Notes: generated by a model from the sequence alone, not told the origin. A stretch of 24,109 nt of DNA from Sphingomonadales bacterium (GCA_025360285.1 JANYCM010000063.1:1-24109); one strand, 5' to 3'. Positions 6,555 to 15,214 are shown, counted from the stretch's first letter. Made by a program: numbers and translations.

Positions 6555-9338
6555 ATGCGCCTGTCGATCCTTGCGGCCCTGTTGCTTGCCACGCCTCTCG
6601 CCGGTCCGGCGCTAGCCGCCGCGCCTGCCCCCGCCCCCGTCGCCGCGCTGGTCAAGGCCGTCGATATTCCCTGGCAGCAATTCACCCTGGCCAATGGCCT
6701 GCGCGTCATCGTCCATACCGACAGGAAGGCGCCGATTGTCGCCGTCAGCGTCTGGTATCATATCGGTTCCAGGGACGAACCCGCCGGCAAGACCGGCTAT
6801 GCGCATCTGTTCGAACATCTGATGTTCGGCGGCAGCGAAAATAACCGCGGCAGCTATATCCAGACGCTGGAGGGCATTGGCGCGACCCAGCTCAACGGCA
6901 CCACCTGGTTCGATCGCACCAATTATTTCGAAAATGTGCCGACCCCGGCGCTGCCGCTGGCGCTTTATTATGAATCGGATCGCATGGGCCATCTGCTTGG
7001 CGCGGTGACGCAGACGCAGTTGGATACCCAGCGCGGTGTCGTGCAGAATGAAAAGCGCCAGGGTGACAATGAACCTTTGGGCCTCACCGAATATGCCCGG
7101 CTGAAGGCGCTGTTCCCTGCCGGCCATCCCTATCGCCATTCGACGATCGGCAGCATGGCCGATCTCGACAAGGCCAGCATGGCCGATGTGCGCGGCTGGT
7201 TCCGCGCCCATTATGGTGCCGGCAACGCCATCCTCGTGCTCGCCGGCGATATCGATGTCGCCACGGCCCGGCCGCTGGTGGAGAAATATTTCGGTGACAT
7301 CGCCCATGGTCCGGCGATCACCCGCCTGCCCGCGCCGGTACCGGTGTGGAAGACCACCCGCCGCGAAACGCTGCATGACCAGATCCCGACGCCGCAATTG
7401 AGCCGCACCTGGGTGGTGCCCGGCCGCACCGATGCCGCCACGCCGCCGGTCGATGTCGCGCTGACCATATTGGCCGGCGGCAGTTCATCGCGGCTGTACA
7501 ATGATCTGGTGCGCGACAAGAAACTCGCCGTTGCCGTATCGGGCGGGGTGCAGGCGTTCGAGAAGATTTCGATGGCGAGCATCGAGGTGACCGTTGCCAA
7601 GGGCGTTGATCCGGCCAAGGTCGAGGCGCGCATCGATGAAGTGCTGGCGCAGTTCCGCAAGGCGGGGCCGACCGCCGATGAGGTGAGCCGCGTCGCCACC
7701 CGCAATGTCGCCGGCACCATCCGCGGCCTGGAGGCCGTTGGCGGCTTTGGCGGCAAGGCCGTCGCGCTGGCCGAAGGCGCCGTCTATGCCGGCGATCCGA
7801 ATTTCTACAAGACCGAACTGGCGCGCTATGCCGCCGCCACCCCGGCCAGCGTCGGCGCCGCAGCGCGCCGCTGGCTGGCGCAGGGCGATTACCGCCAGAC
7901 GGTGCTGCCCGGCGCCCGGCCCAAGGCCGAAGAATCGGCGCCCGCCCCCGGCAATGCCGCGCCCGCCCCGCCGATCACCACCCTGCCGCGCGAACCCGCC
8001 CCGGTGCCCGGCACGCCGCCATCGCTGAGCGTCGCCAGTGTCGAACGCGCCGTCCTGGCCAATGGGTTGAAGGTCGAACTCGCCCGGCGCGACACCATTC
8101 CCGTGGTGCGATTGATGCTGTCCTTCGATGCCGGCTTTGCCGCCGATCCGCGTGACAAGCTGGGCTTGCAGGGGCTGGCGCTCAATCTGCTCGATGAAGG
8201 CGCCGGCGGGCTGAGTGGGCCACAGATTACCGAGGCACGCGAGCGGCTGGGCGCCAGCATCGGCGCCAGCGCCGGGCCGGACCGCACCCGGCTGAGCCTT
8301 GATGCGCTCAAGCCCAATCTTGCGGCGAGTCTGGCACTGTTCGCCGATGTCGTGCAGCGGCCGGCGTTTGCGCAGAGCGAGCTGGACCGGGTGCGCGGCC
8401 AGACACTGACCGGCATCGCGCTGGAAGAAGCCGACCCCGGCAGCATCACCCGCCGGCTGTTGCCGGTGCTGCTTTATGGCCCGGCGCATCCGTACGGCGT
8501 ACCGGGCACCGGCAGCGGCACGGCGGAGGGCCTGAAGGTCGTCACCCGCGCCGATCTGGTGCAATGGCACAAGAGCTGGATCCGGCCTGACAATGCCACC
8601 ATCTTTGTGGTCGGCGACATCAGCATGGCCGAATTGAAACCGCTTCTCGAGGCCAGCTTCGGCAGTTGGACTGCCGACCCGGCGGTCGCGAAGGGCAGCC
8701 GCAGCTTCCCGCCCGTCCCCGAGCCCAAAGGCGCGCGCATCATCCTGGTCGATCGGCCGGGCAGCCCGCAAAGCTTCATCCGCGGCGGGGTCGTGCTGCC
8801 GATCAAGGGCAGCAGCGATCCGATCGCCCTGCGCGCCGCCAATGACATTCTGGGCGGCCTGTTCAGCTCGCGGTTGAACATGGATATCCGCGAGAAGAAA
8901 TCCTGGGCATACGGGGTCAATTCCGGCATCGGCGACGCTGCGGACCAGGTGACGGCGCAGATCATCGCGCCGGTCCAGGCCAACCGCACCGGCGAATCGA
9001 TCGCCGCGATGATCGCCGATGTAAAGGCGCTGACCGGCCCGCAGCCGATCACCGCCGATGAACGCGACAACAGCATCAACAACAGCGTGCGGTCCTTGCC
9101 CGGCGATTTTGAAAGCGGTGGCGCACTTCTGGGGGCGATCGAGCGCAATGCGGTACTCGGGCGCGGCGATGATTATTATGGCCGGCTGGTCGAACGCCTG
9201 CAGGCGCTGACGCCGGCGCAGCTGAATGAGGCGGCGAAATTGCTGAGCACGGATAATTTCACGTGGATCGTGGTGGGGGACCGGAAAATTGTGGAGCCGC
9301 AGCTGGCCAGGCTGGGGTTGCCGGTGGAGGTGCGGTAG
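6555..9338 (+). CDS. Secreted two-domain M16 (insulinase/pitrilysin) zinc metallopeptidase
   Basis: A 927-residue protein with a clear signal peptide (MRLSILAALLLATPLAGPALA, cleavage near 21-23), so it is exported to the periplasm. The N-terminal M16 unit carries the inverted zinc motif HLFEH (His84, Glu87, His88) and the third ligand Glu166 in VVQNEKRQ. A proline/alanine-rich linker near 450-480 leads to a second M16 unit (VERAVLANGLKVEL...), where the HxxEH is lost. The KKSWAYGVNSG segment near the end of that unit fits the Arg/Tyr-type substrate-binding region. One active and one inactive half in a single chain is a normal arrangement, and the length is typical. It probably degrades peptides in the envelope. 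It has its own candidate promoter and a palindromic repeat downstream, and no obvious link with neighbours. Confidence 0.95.
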   Translation: MRLSILAALLLATPLAGPALAAAPAPAPVAALVKAVDIPWQQFTLANGLRVIVHTDRKAPIVAVSVWYHIGSRDEPAGKTGYAHLFEHLMFGGSENNRGSYIQTLEGIGATQLNGTTWFDRTNYFENVPTPALPLALYYESDRMGHLLGAVTQTQLDTQRGVVQNEKRQGDNEPLGLTEYARLKALFPAGHPYRHSTIGSMADLDKASMADVRGWFRAHYGAGNAILVLAGDIDVATARPLVEKYFGDIAHGPAITRLPAPVPVWKTTRRETLHDQIPTPQLSRTWVVPGRTDAATPPVDVALTILAGGSSSRLYNDLVRDKKLAVAVSGGVQAFEKISMASIEVTVAKGVDPAKVEARIDEVLAQFRKAGPTADEVSRVATRNVAGTIRGLEAVGGFGGKAVALAEGAVYAGDPNFYKTELARYAAATPASVGAAARRWLAQGDYRQTVLPGARPKAEESAPAPGNAAPAPPITTLPREPAPVPGTPPSLSVASVERAVLANGLKVELARRDTIPVVRLMLSFDAGFAADPRDKLGLQGLALNLLDEGAGGLSGPQITEARERLGASIGASAGPDRTRLSLDALKPNLAASLALFADVVQRPAFAQSELDRVRGQTLTGIALEEADPGSITRRLLPVLLYGPAHPYGVPGTGSGTAEGLKVVTRADLVQWHKSWIRPDNATIFVVGDISMAELKPLLEASFGSWTADPAVAKGSRSFPPVPEPKGARIILVDRPGSPQSFIRGGVVLPIKGSSDPIALRAANDILGGLFSSRLNMDIREKKSWAYGVNSGIGDAADQVTAQIIAPVQANRTGESIAAMIADVKALTGPQPITADERDNSINNSVRSLPGDFESGGALLGAIERNAVLGRGDDYYGRLVERLQALTPAQLNEAAKLLSTDNFTWIVVGDRKIVEPQLARLGLPVEVR

Positions 9339-9350
9339 GATCGATAACTT

Positions 9351-9396
9351 CCTCTCCCGGTTGACGCGAAGGTGTCGCCTACAGCTGCGGGAGAGG
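9351..9396. repeat. REP-like palindromic repeat, copy A
   Basis: A 46-bp element with 9-bp outer arms (CCTCTCCCG 9351-9359 and CGGGAGAGG 9388-9396) around a core reading GTTGACGCGAAGGTGTCGCC. The core matches copy C (20163-20208) nearly base for base. It begins 12 bp after the M16 stop and may also help end transcription, although no T-run follows. Confidence 0.8.
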
Positions 9397-9497
9397 AAAC
9401 ACATCCAGGCAGGCTCATGGGAACCATTACCCCGCTGCGCGCGTTGCCCTGCTGATCCGGTGCCACCATGGCGCTGGCCCCGCAAAGGCCCCTGCCC

Positions 9498-9656
9498 ATG
9501 TCGCTTGGCACTATCCTGCTCATCATCATCGTCCTGGCGCTCGTCGGCGCGCTGCCCAGCTGGGGCTATTCGTCGGGCTGGGGCTATGGCCCGTCGGGGC
9601 TGCTCGGCACCGTGCTGATCATTGTCCTGATCCTGCTGCTGATGGGTCGGCTGTAA
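9498..9656 (+). CDS. DUF3309-type small hydrophobic membrane protein
   Basis: A 52-residue protein. ATG 9498 is preferred over an in-frame ATG at 9468 because the family begins MSLGTILLII and an AAAGG lies about 9 bp upstream. It has two hydrophobic segments (TILLIIIVLALVGAL and GTVLIIVLILLLMG) joined by the family's aromatic/glycine loop WGYSSGWGYGPSG. Proteins of this type are short inner-membrane proteins of unknown function, common in Proteobacteria. It stands alone, tail-to-tail with purK across 51 bp. Confidence 0.8.
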   Translation: MSLGTILLIIIVLALVGALPSWGYSSGWGYGPSGLLGTVLIIVLILLLMGRL

Positions 9657-9707
9657 AGTTTGATCCGCTGACGCGGACGCGGGGGTGCGGGCCGGACACG
9701 CGTCACC

Positions 9708-10766
9708 CTATAACCACGTCACATGCCCCATCTTGCGCCCCGGCTTGACCTCGCTTTTGCCGTAAAGGTGCAGATGGGCGCGGCTGTCGGCAAGCAGATG
9801 GCACCAGTCATGGACATCGTCGCCCAGCAGATTCTTCATCATCACGGTGGGTGCCGTCAGTTCGGTTGACCCCAGGGGCAGGCCGCAAACGGCGCGGATG
9901 TGGTTTTCGAACTGCGAGGCGCGGGCGCCCTCGATCGTCCAATGCGCCGAATTATGGACGCGCGGCGCCATTTCGTTGAAGCGCGGGCCATCGGCGGTGG
10001 CGAAGAATTCCAGCGTCAGCACGCCGACATGGCCCAGGGTGTCGGCCACGCGCCGCGCCAGCGCGATGGCTTCCGCGGCCTGGGCGGTGATTTCCGCCGG
10101 CGCCGGCACCTGGCTGGTATCAAGAATGCCGGCGCGGTGCACGTTGTGCGGCACCGGCCAGACACAGGTTTCGCCATCCTGTCCGCGCGCCAGCACCACC
10201 GAAAATTCATGCGAGAAATCCACCCATGCTTCCAGCACGGCAGGGGCCCCGGCGATCGCCGCCCATGCGGCATCGGCATCGGCCGGGCCGTGCAGACGTG
10301 CCTGGCCCTTGCCGTCATAGCCCATGCGCCGGGTTTTCAGCACCGCCGGCGTGCCCAATGCGGCGATGGCGGCATCAAGGTCGGCGCGGCTGTCCACGGC
10401 GCGATAGGCCGCCGGACGGCCGCCAAGCGTTTCGACAAAGCGCTTCTCCGCCAGCCGGTCCTGCGCCACTTCCAGGCTGGCGGCGCCGGGGTAGACGGGG
10501 ACGCGGGCGACGAGGTGGCGGATGGCGGCGGTATCGATGTTTTCAAATTCGAACGTCACGACATCGACGGCGGCGGCAAAGCCATCAAGCGCTGCCGCAT
10601 CATCATAGCCGGCGCGTGTGACGGCGGCGGCGACATCGCCGGCCGGCAATTCGGCCTCGGGCGCAAAGACATGGACGCGGTAGCCCATGCTGGCGGCGGC
10701 GAGCGCCAGCATCCGGCCCAATTGGCCGCCGCCCAATACGCCTATCGTCGATCCGGGTGCGATCAT
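9708..10766 (-). CDS. purK: N5-carboxyaminoimidazole ribonucleotide synthase
   Basis: A 352-residue ATP-grasp enzyme of purine synthesis. It makes N5-CAIR from AIR, bicarbonate and ATP in the cytoplasm and hands it to PurE. Seen: the N-terminal GVLGGGQLGRMLALAA (9-24), TFEFENID in the pre-ATP-grasp domain, the ATP-grasp loop KTRRMGYDGKGQ, and the metal/phosphate-binding segment FNEMAPRVHNSAHWT. The length is normal (about 350-360). The ATG at 10766 overlaps the purE stop as ATGA, the usual purEK coupling. The gene is core metabolism, which suggests this part of the window is chromosomal backbone. Confidence 0.97.
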   Translation of the reverse strand: MIAPGSTIGVLGGGQLGRMLALAAASMGYRVHVFAPEAELPAGDVAAAVTRAGYDDAAALDGFAAAVDVVTFEFENIDTAAIRHLVARVPVYPGAASLEVAQDRLAEKRFVETLGGRPAAYRAVDSRADLDAAIAALGTPAVLKTRRMGYDGKGQARLHGPADADAAWAAIAGAPAVLEAWVDFSHEFSVVLARGQDGETCVWPVPHNVHRAGILDTSQVPAPAEITAQAAEAIALARRVADTLGHVGVLTLEFFATADGPRFNEMAPRVHNSAHWTIEGARASQFENHIRAVCGLPLGSTELTAPTVMMKNLLGDDVHDWCHLLADSRAHLHLYGKSEVKPGRKMGHVTWL

Positions 10767-11245
10767 GCCGGGATTTCGGCGACGCCATCGCTCTGGGCGC
10801 GGCGCCAGGCCTCCAGCCGTGCCGCCAGCGCCGGATCATTGAGCGCCAGAATGGCGGCAGCGAGCAGCGCCGCGTTGATCGCCCCGGCCTTGCCGATGGC
10901 CAGCGTGCCGACGGGAATGCCGGCGGGCATCTGGACAATGGAAAGCAGGCTGTCCATGCCGCTGAGCGCCTTGGATTCGACCGGCACACCGAGCACCGGC
11001 AGCCGTGTCATCGCCGCCGCCATGCCCGGCAGATGCGCCGCACCACCCGCGCCGGCGATGATGATGTGCAAGCCCCGCGCCGCCGCCGCCATGGCATAAT
11101 CATACAGGCGCTGCGGGGTGCGGTGCGCGCTGACCACCCGGCTTTCATGGCCGATGCCCAGGGTTTCCAGCATGTCAGCCGCATGGGCCATCGTGGCCCA
11201 ATCGGACTTTGACCCCATGATGATGCCAACCAATGGTGTCGCCAC
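10763..11245 (-). CDS. purE: N5-carboxyaminoimidazole ribonucleotide mutase
   Basis: A 160-residue protein that converts N5-CAIR to CAIR in purine synthesis. Seen: the phosphate-binding GSKSDW (11-16), SAHRTP (39-44) with the catalytic His41, AGAGGAAHLPGM (64-75) and GVPVESKALSGMDSLLS. The start is placed at GTG 11245: GGGGGGAG lies 6 bp upstream, the resulting length is that of class I PurE, and the open frame continuing to 11491 would run through a terminator and into the outer-membrane-protein gene. It is the first gene of purEK. Confidence 0.96.
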   Translation of the reverse strand: MATPLVGIIMGSKSDWATMAHAADMLETLGIGHESRVVSAHRTPQRLYDYAMAAAARGLHIIIAGAGGAAHLPGMAAAMTRLPVLGVPVESKALSGMDSLLSIVQMPAGIPVGTLAIGKAGAINAALLAAAILALNDPALAARLEAWRRAQSDGVAEIPA

Positions 11246-11277
11246 CCGCCGCTCCCCCCTGTTGCAGGAAGCACCGG

Positions 11278-11306
11278 ACCTTAGGGGGCGAATGGCGGCA
11301 GGACAA
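11278..11306 (-). promoter_or_regulatory. Candidate promoter for purEK
   Basis: On the minus strand TTGTCC (11301-11306) and TAAGGT (11278-11283) are 17 bp apart, about 33 bp before the purE GTG. The -35 match is 4/6 and the -10 match 3/6. It starts directly after the upstream gene's terminator, which is where a purEK promoter has to be. Confidence 0.3.
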
Positions 11307-11307
11307 G

Positions 11308-11342
11308 AAAAAGGGGCCGCAGCATTCGCTGCGACCCCCTTT
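11308..11342 (-). terminator. Rho-independent terminator after the outer-membrane-protein gene
   Basis: On the minus strand an 11-position stem (GGGGTCGCAGC, loop GAAT, GCTGCGGCCCC, one internal mismatch) is followed by TTTTTCTT. It lies 18 bp after the stop of the outer-membrane-protein gene and before the purE promoter. AAA and TTT flank the stem on both sides, but the T-run is best placed for leftward transcription. Confidence 0.85.
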
Positions 11343-11360
11343 GCTGTCGTGCCAGCCGGA

Positions 11361-12194
11361 TCAGAAGGCAGCGGTAATCGAGAACACCACCTTGCCCTTG
11401 GCGATCGATGAACCATCCTTGGTCGAGGAGAAGTTCGGCTGGAGATACAGCGAATCCTTGGTGCTGATATTGGTGCCGATAAAGGCGACACCCAGCGTCA
11501 CCGGGGTGCCGGTGGCGACGTCAACACCGACCAGATAGTCAAGATACGAACCCGTCGGGGCGATGCTGGTGCCGTTCGGGCCGAGGCCGGGGTTGCCCTT
11601 GGAATAGCCGACATGCGCCTTGGGCGTCAGCGGCGTGCCGGGGATGGCGGCGGAAAAATCGCCCCAGACATAGATATTGTCATAGCTGGAACCGATCCGG
11701 CTGGTCGGGGTGGCATACCAATTGCCCAGCGCCTGCTGCTTGGGAGCATAGGCAACCCCGAGCAGCGCCGACACCGGGCCCAGCGTACCGCTGACCTTGA
11801 CATAGGGTTCGGCATAGTCGGTCTTGCTGGCGCCGCCTGGATACATGTACCAGGTCAGGCCCACGTCAATGGCGCCGGTGCCGAGCGAATGCTTGTAGCC
11901 GCCGATGGCATCGGCTTCGAGGTTGGGGCCACCGAAAGTGCCCCAGCCGGCGAGGTTCGATGAAAAGATGCCGACGTAGAAACCGCTCTTGTGAGTCAGC
12001 GTCAGGCTGCCCTGCAGGGTGAAACCCTTGTCAGTCTGCGACACGCCGCGCAGGCGATAATCGCTGAGCAGGGCGACCGAGCCCGACAGCACGAGATCCT
12101 TGACCGGAGCAGCGGCGGGCGCATCTTCGGCAAAGGCCGGGGCCGCTGCGAGAATGGCGATGGCCGAAACGGCACTGGTGAGCAAAAGGCGCAT
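11361..12194 (-). CDS. TorF/Gcw_chp family outer-membrane protein (putative porin)
   Basis: A 277-residue protein with a signal peptide (MRLLLTSAVSAIAILAAAPAFA, about 22 aa). The family's opening LSGSVALLSDYRLRGVSQTDKG (36-57) and many alternating amphipathic strands (GFYVGIFSSNLAGWG, EADAIGGYKHSL, IDVGLTWYMYPG) are present. It ends with VVFSITAAF, a C-terminal phenylalanine strand of the kind recognised by the outer-membrane assembly machinery. It should be a beta-barrel in the outer membrane; what it transports is unknown. Its leader is about 125 bases if the candidate promoter at 12325-12352 is used, and a strong terminator follows, so it is a single-gene unit. GAGGG about 10 bp before the ATG serves as a ribosome binding site. 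Confidence 0.92.
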   Translation of the reverse strand: MRLLLTSAVSAIAILAAAPAFAEDAPAAAPVKDLVLSGSVALLSDYRLRGVSQTDKGFTLQGSLTLTHKSGFYVGIFSSNLAGWGTFGGPNLEADAIGGYKHSLGTGAIDVGLTWYMYPGGASKTDYAEPYVKVSGTLGPVSALLGVAYAPKQQALGNWYATPTSRIGSSYDNIYVWGDFSAAIPGTPLTPKAHVGYSKGNPGLGPNGTSIAPTGSYLDYLVGVDVATGTPVTLGVAFIGTNISTKDSLYLQPNFSSTKDGSSIAKGKVVFSITAAF

Positions 12195-12324
12195 GGAATA
12201 ATTCCCTCACATTGGGGGTTGACCATTCCTCGCCCAAATGACGGCCCTAACCTCTCAACCGTCACAGGAATGACGCCGGGGTTACGATCCTGACACCCGA
12301 TAACTAAGCCTTGGCGACCGCGCT

Positions 12325-12352
12325 TGTATAGTTGCATTGCAACATTTGTCCG
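12325..12352 (-). promoter_or_regulatory. Candidate promoter with operator-like palindrome before the outer-membrane-protein gene
   Basis: On the minus strand a weak -35 CGGACA (12347-12352) and -10 TATACA (12325-12330) are 16 bp apart. The spacer is almost filled by the perfect palindrome GTTGCATTGCAAC (12331-12343). The 257-bp gap between this gene and the TetR gene holds no supported coding frame. A repressor bound here would block polymerase. Confidence 0.35.
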
Positions 12353-12451
12353 CCGGTTTTGTGATAGTGTTGCGGAATTGACACGCCGTGGAGATGAATG
12401 GTTGCGCCAAAGCCGCGACTTGCGTCATCTTGTGGCTTTATGGTGGCAGAC

Positions 12452-13042
12452 TCAGTCCACCAGCGCGCGCACCTGGCGTTCGATGACGCCGCGCGCCATT
12501 TCGACGGGCAATTGCTGTTCATTACGCAGCCGCGACCAGCTATCGACGCTGAGCAGCATGTCGAGCGTTTCAAAGGCAATGCGGTCGTCGGCAAGATGCG
12601 GCGGCAGCAGCGATTTCAGCCGGGCGCGCATCAGGCTGAGCGCCACCGCATGGTTGGCAGCGATCGCGGCTGATTCGTGGCGATGCGCATCGGCGGCGCG
12701 CTTGAAGGGCAGCAGCTTTTCAAAGATGCCGATGCGGCGGTCCAGCGCTTCGAACAATTGGTTGCGCCAGCCCTGGCTTTCAAAGGGCGCCATGCCGGTT
12801 TCGTAAACCCGGCTCAGCCGCAGCGCCATTTCGGCGTAAAGGCTGTCCATATCCTTGAAGTGGCGAAAGACGCTGCGCAGGCCGACCTGGGCGCGGGCGG
12901 CGACTTCCTCGGCACCCGGCGTAATGGCGCCGGCTTCGACCAGCGCCATCATGGCGGCGACGATACGATCCCGGCTCTGTTCGGAACGGCGGCGGCGGCC
13001 GTCTGACGACGGCATGGGCTGGGGCGCAAACACATCGAACAT
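12452..13042 (-). CDS. TetR/AcrR-type transcriptional regulator
   Basis: A 196-residue protein. The N-terminal helix-turn-helix region (about 20-70) fits the family: RSRDRI-like helix 1 (SEQSRDRIVAAMMALVEAG), EEVAARAQVGLRSVFRHFKDMDSLY (45-69), with the typical V...FRHF.. .. LY ending. The remaining 120 residues are helical and diverged, as expected for a ligand-binding domain. It starts 22 bp after the sulfatase stop, so it is probably the last gene of a DUF4345-sulfatase-TetR operon and may control that operon or the divergent one. There is no strong Shine-Dalgarno before ATG 13042; a second Met (MPSSDG) at 13015 is possible. The ligand is unknown. Confidence 0.9.
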   Translation of the reverse strand: MFDVFAPQPMPSSDGRRRRSEQSRDRIVAAMMALVEAGAITPGAEEVAARAQVGLRSVFRHFKDMDSLYAEMALRLSRVYETGMAPFESQGWRNQLFEALDRRIGIFEKLLPFKRAADAHRHESAAIAANHAVALSLMRARLKSLLPPHLADDRIAFETLDMLLSVDSWSRLRNEQQLPVEMARGVIERQVRALVD

Positions 13043-13064
13043 GAATTGAGTTTAACGCGATTCG

Positions 13065-14753
13065 TCAATTCGACCAATAGATATAGTCTTCTCCCTTGAC
13101 CGGCGGCGTGCCCAGCGGCCGATCGAGGGCGATGGGCGCCCGCACCAGCGATTTCCATGCCGCCGGCTGCTGCTGGGCATCATGCGCTGCGAGCCTGGCG
13201 CGCAGTTCAGCGACCTTGGCCGGGTTGGCGGCGGCGAGATCATGGCGTTCGGTCGGATCGCTGGCCAGATCAAACAGCCGGTCGGCGCGCGGCAGATCGA
13301 GCGATTGCAGTTTCCAGTCGCCATCGCGGACAACCCGGTATTTGCCGCTGCGCCAGAACAAGGTCTGGTGCGGCCGGCCGGCGGCCTTGCCCTGCACGAA
13401 AGGCAACAAGTCAACGCCATCGACGGGGCGATCGGTCGGCAAGGGCGCCCTGGCGGCGGCGCTGGCCGTCGCGAAAATGTCGAAATGGCTGATCGGGGCG
13501 GCGAATGTACTGCCGGCGGTTATCTGCGCCGGCCAGCGCATCATAAACGGCACATGGGTGCCGCCTTCATAAAATGTCGCCTTCCAGCCCCGAAACGGCC
13601 GGTTGATATCGGGCAGGCCGATATAATTGGCACCGCCATTGTCGCTGGTGAAGATGACCAGCGTATTGTCCTCCAGGCCCTGTGCCTTCAGTTCGGCCAT
13701 CACCCGGCCGACACCGCGATCGACCGCCCGGATCATCGCCGCATAGACCCGCAAGCGATGGTCCTTAATCTGCGGCAGCGCGTCATAATCCGCCTTCAGC
13801 GCCTGCAAGGGCGTGTGCGGAGCGTTATAGGCGAGATACATGAAGAACGGCTGGTTGCGGTTGGCGCGGATGCCGGCCAGCGCCTGTTCGGTCAGATAAT
13901 CGGTCATGTACCGGTCGGGGGCAAAGCGCGGCGCGCCGTTGAACTGCACACTGTAGGGCAGATTGGCCCAGAGATATTTGTCGATCGGATCGAAATCCTG
14001 TTTCGAATTGACGACATTGGGGTCGTCATCGGGCAGGAATTTCTGGGCGCCGATGATGAAGCCGAGACTCTCGTCAAAGCCCTGGTCCTCGGGCCGCATG
14101 CCCTTGGCTTCACCCAGATGCCATTTGCCGAGGTGGATGGTGTGATACCCCCGCGATTTCAGCTGTTCGGCAATGGTGATCTCGCTGGCCGGCACGCCCT
14201 TGCCGCCTGGCGCGGCGGCTTCGGCGGCGGCGGCTTCGTCAAAAATCGGCTTGTGTTCCGATGTGGTCGGGAAATTGGCGATGTTGCGCGCGAACATCGC
14301 ATCAGGCCGGAACAGGCTGGTCGGGAACCAGGCCGGCAGCCGCGTATCGGTCGGCGTGAATTCATAACCGAAGCGCGTCGGGTAACGCCCGGTCATTAGC
14401 GCGGCGCGCGACGGGGCGCAGGTGGCGTTGCCGGCATAGCCATTGCTGAAATTGACGCCGCCGGTGCCGATGGCATCGATATTGGGGGTTTTGACGCCGC
14501 CGGCGCCGGTCCCCGTCAGGCTGATATCGTTGAAGCCCAGGTCATCGGCCATGATCAGGATGATGTTCGGCGGGCGCTGCGCTGCCGGCAGCGCCGCGGT
14601 GGCCGGCCCCGGCGCCCAGGTGACGGGGTGGTTGGCGGCGGTGCTGCCCCCCATCCAGCCGGCGATGTGCAGCTTGATATAGTCGCGTGAGGCGACGACC
14701 CCGACAGCCAGCGCCGCCGTCGTGCCGAGCAGAAGTTTGGCCCAGGTTTTCAT
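13065..14753 (-). CDS. Sulfatase (type I, Cys-type), N-terminally membrane-anchored or exported
   Basis: A 562-residue protein. Residues 4-21 (WAKLLLGTTAALAVGVVA) form a hydrophobic signal or anchor. The sulfatase core is complete: IILIMADDLGFND (64-76) with the metal-binding Asp pair, the activation signature CAPSRAALMTGRYP (112-125) whose Cys112 should become formylglycine, the second signature GYHTIHLGKWHLG, NAPHTPL, and IFTSDNGG with metal ligands. It should hydrolyse a sulfate ester in the periplasm, but the substrate cannot be read from sequence. It needs a formylglycine-generating enzyme, which is not encoded in this window. The stop of the DUF4345 gene lies 4 bp upstream and TetR follows 22 bp downstream. 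A second, only distantly similar sulfatase lies at 18309-20141. Confidence 0.95.
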   Translation of the reverse strand: MKTWAKLLLGTTAALAVGVVASRDYIKLHIAGWMGGSTAANHPVTWAPGPATAALPAAQRPPNIILIMADDLGFNDISLTGTGAGGVKTPNIDAIGTGGVNFSNGYAGNATCAPSRAALMTGRYPTRFGYEFTPTDTRLPAWFPTSLFRPDAMFARNIANFPTTSEHKPIFDEAAAAEAAAPGGKGVPASEITIAEQLKSRGYHTIHLGKWHLGEAKGMRPEDQGFDESLGFIIGAQKFLPDDDPNVVNSKQDFDPIDKYLWANLPYSVQFNGAPRFAPDRYMTDYLTEQALAGIRANRNQPFFMYLAYNAPHTPLQALKADYDALPQIKDHRLRVYAAMIRAVDRGVGRVMAELKAQGLEDNTLVIFTSDNGGANYIGLPDINRPFRGWKATFYEGGTHVPFMMRWPAQITAGSTFAAPISHFDIFATASAAARAPLPTDRPVDGVDLLPFVQGKAAGRPHQTLFWRSGKYRVVRDGDWKLQSLDLPRADRLFDLASDPTERHDLAAANPAKVAELRARLAAHDAQQQPAAWKSLVRAPIALDRPLGTPPVKGEDYIYWSN

Positions 14754-14757
14754 GGCG

Positions 14758-15150
14758 CTAGCCTTTCGCCGGTGCGGCTGCGAACTGGCGATAGGCGATG
14801 GCCAGCAGGGCGACCATCACGGCCTCGGCAACCATCGGCTGGATCGACGTTGGCAGCACGCCTTCCGACATCAGGCTGATGATGCGGCCGAACAGCGCCA
14901 GCCCCAGCATCAGCATCGGCACCAGCAGCGGCCGCGCCGCCCCGCGCCACGCCCCGACCAGGGCGAACACCGAGGCACCGATGAAAAAGCCGGGGAAATC
15001 AGCCCTCAGGGTCGCCATCCCCTGGTCACCGATCGGGCTGACGAAAAACGCCGCACCCAGCTTCGCCGGCATCAGCAGGAACCCCAGCCCGATGCTGATA
15101 TTGAACAGCCCGATCAGCCCGATGATGACGCGCATCGCGGTTCGCATCAT
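14758..15150 (-). CDS. DUF4345-like four-helix membrane protein
   Basis: A 130-residue protein, mostly hydrophobic, with about four transmembrane segments (VIIGLIGLFNISIGLGFLL, FPGFFIGASVFALVGAW, LLVPMLMLGLALFGRII and AEAVMVALLAIAYRQFA). The GLFNISIGLGFLLMPAKLG start and the LRADFPGFFIG motif fit DUF4345. Function is unknown. GGGGGAGGGC precedes ATGATG; the spacing suits the second ATG (15147) slightly better than the first. It is the first gene of the leftward operon with the sulfatase 4 bp behind, so it may help sulfatase location or product handling, which is inference. Confidence 0.8.
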   Translation of the reverse strand: MMRTAMRVIIGLIGLFNISIGLGFLLMPAKLGAAFFVSPIGDQGMATLRADFPGFFIGASVFALVGAWRGAARPLLVPMLMLGLALFGRIISLMSEGVLPTSIQPMVAEAVMVALLAIAYRQFAAAPAKG

Positions 15151-15185
15151 GCCCTCCCCCTACCTGTTTGTAATTCGTTGTGGGC

Positions 15186-15214
15186 ACCATAGCCCCTATC
15201 GTAGAAGGCAGCAA
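15186..15214 (-). promoter_or_regulatory. Candidate promoter for the DUF4345-sulfatase-TetR operon
   Basis: On the minus strand TTGCTG (15209-15214) and TATGGT (15186-15191) are 17 bp apart, about 35 bp before the ATG. The spacer contains CTATCGT (15196-15202, plus strand), whose reverse complement ACGATAG recurs at 15260-15266 close to the divergent gene's start. The 133-bp divergent gap holds no coding frame. Confidence 0.35.

Noticed and set aside
7485..9485. 666-codon open frame on the minus strand opposite the M16 peptidase gene
   Set aside because: It is antisense to a gene with an intact signal peptide and zinc motif, and its composition (His/Gly/Arg/Asp-rich, no motif) is that of a GC-rich shadow frame.
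9669..9705. TGACGCG...CGCGTCA inverted repeat between the DUF3309 gene and purK, considered as a terminator
   Set aside because: The stem is only 7 bp with a 23-base loop and has no T-run on either strand.
11246..11491. N-terminal extension of PurE to 11491
   Set aside because: It would run through a strong terminator and the coding region of the outer-membrane protein. The GTG at 11245 gives the standard PurE length.
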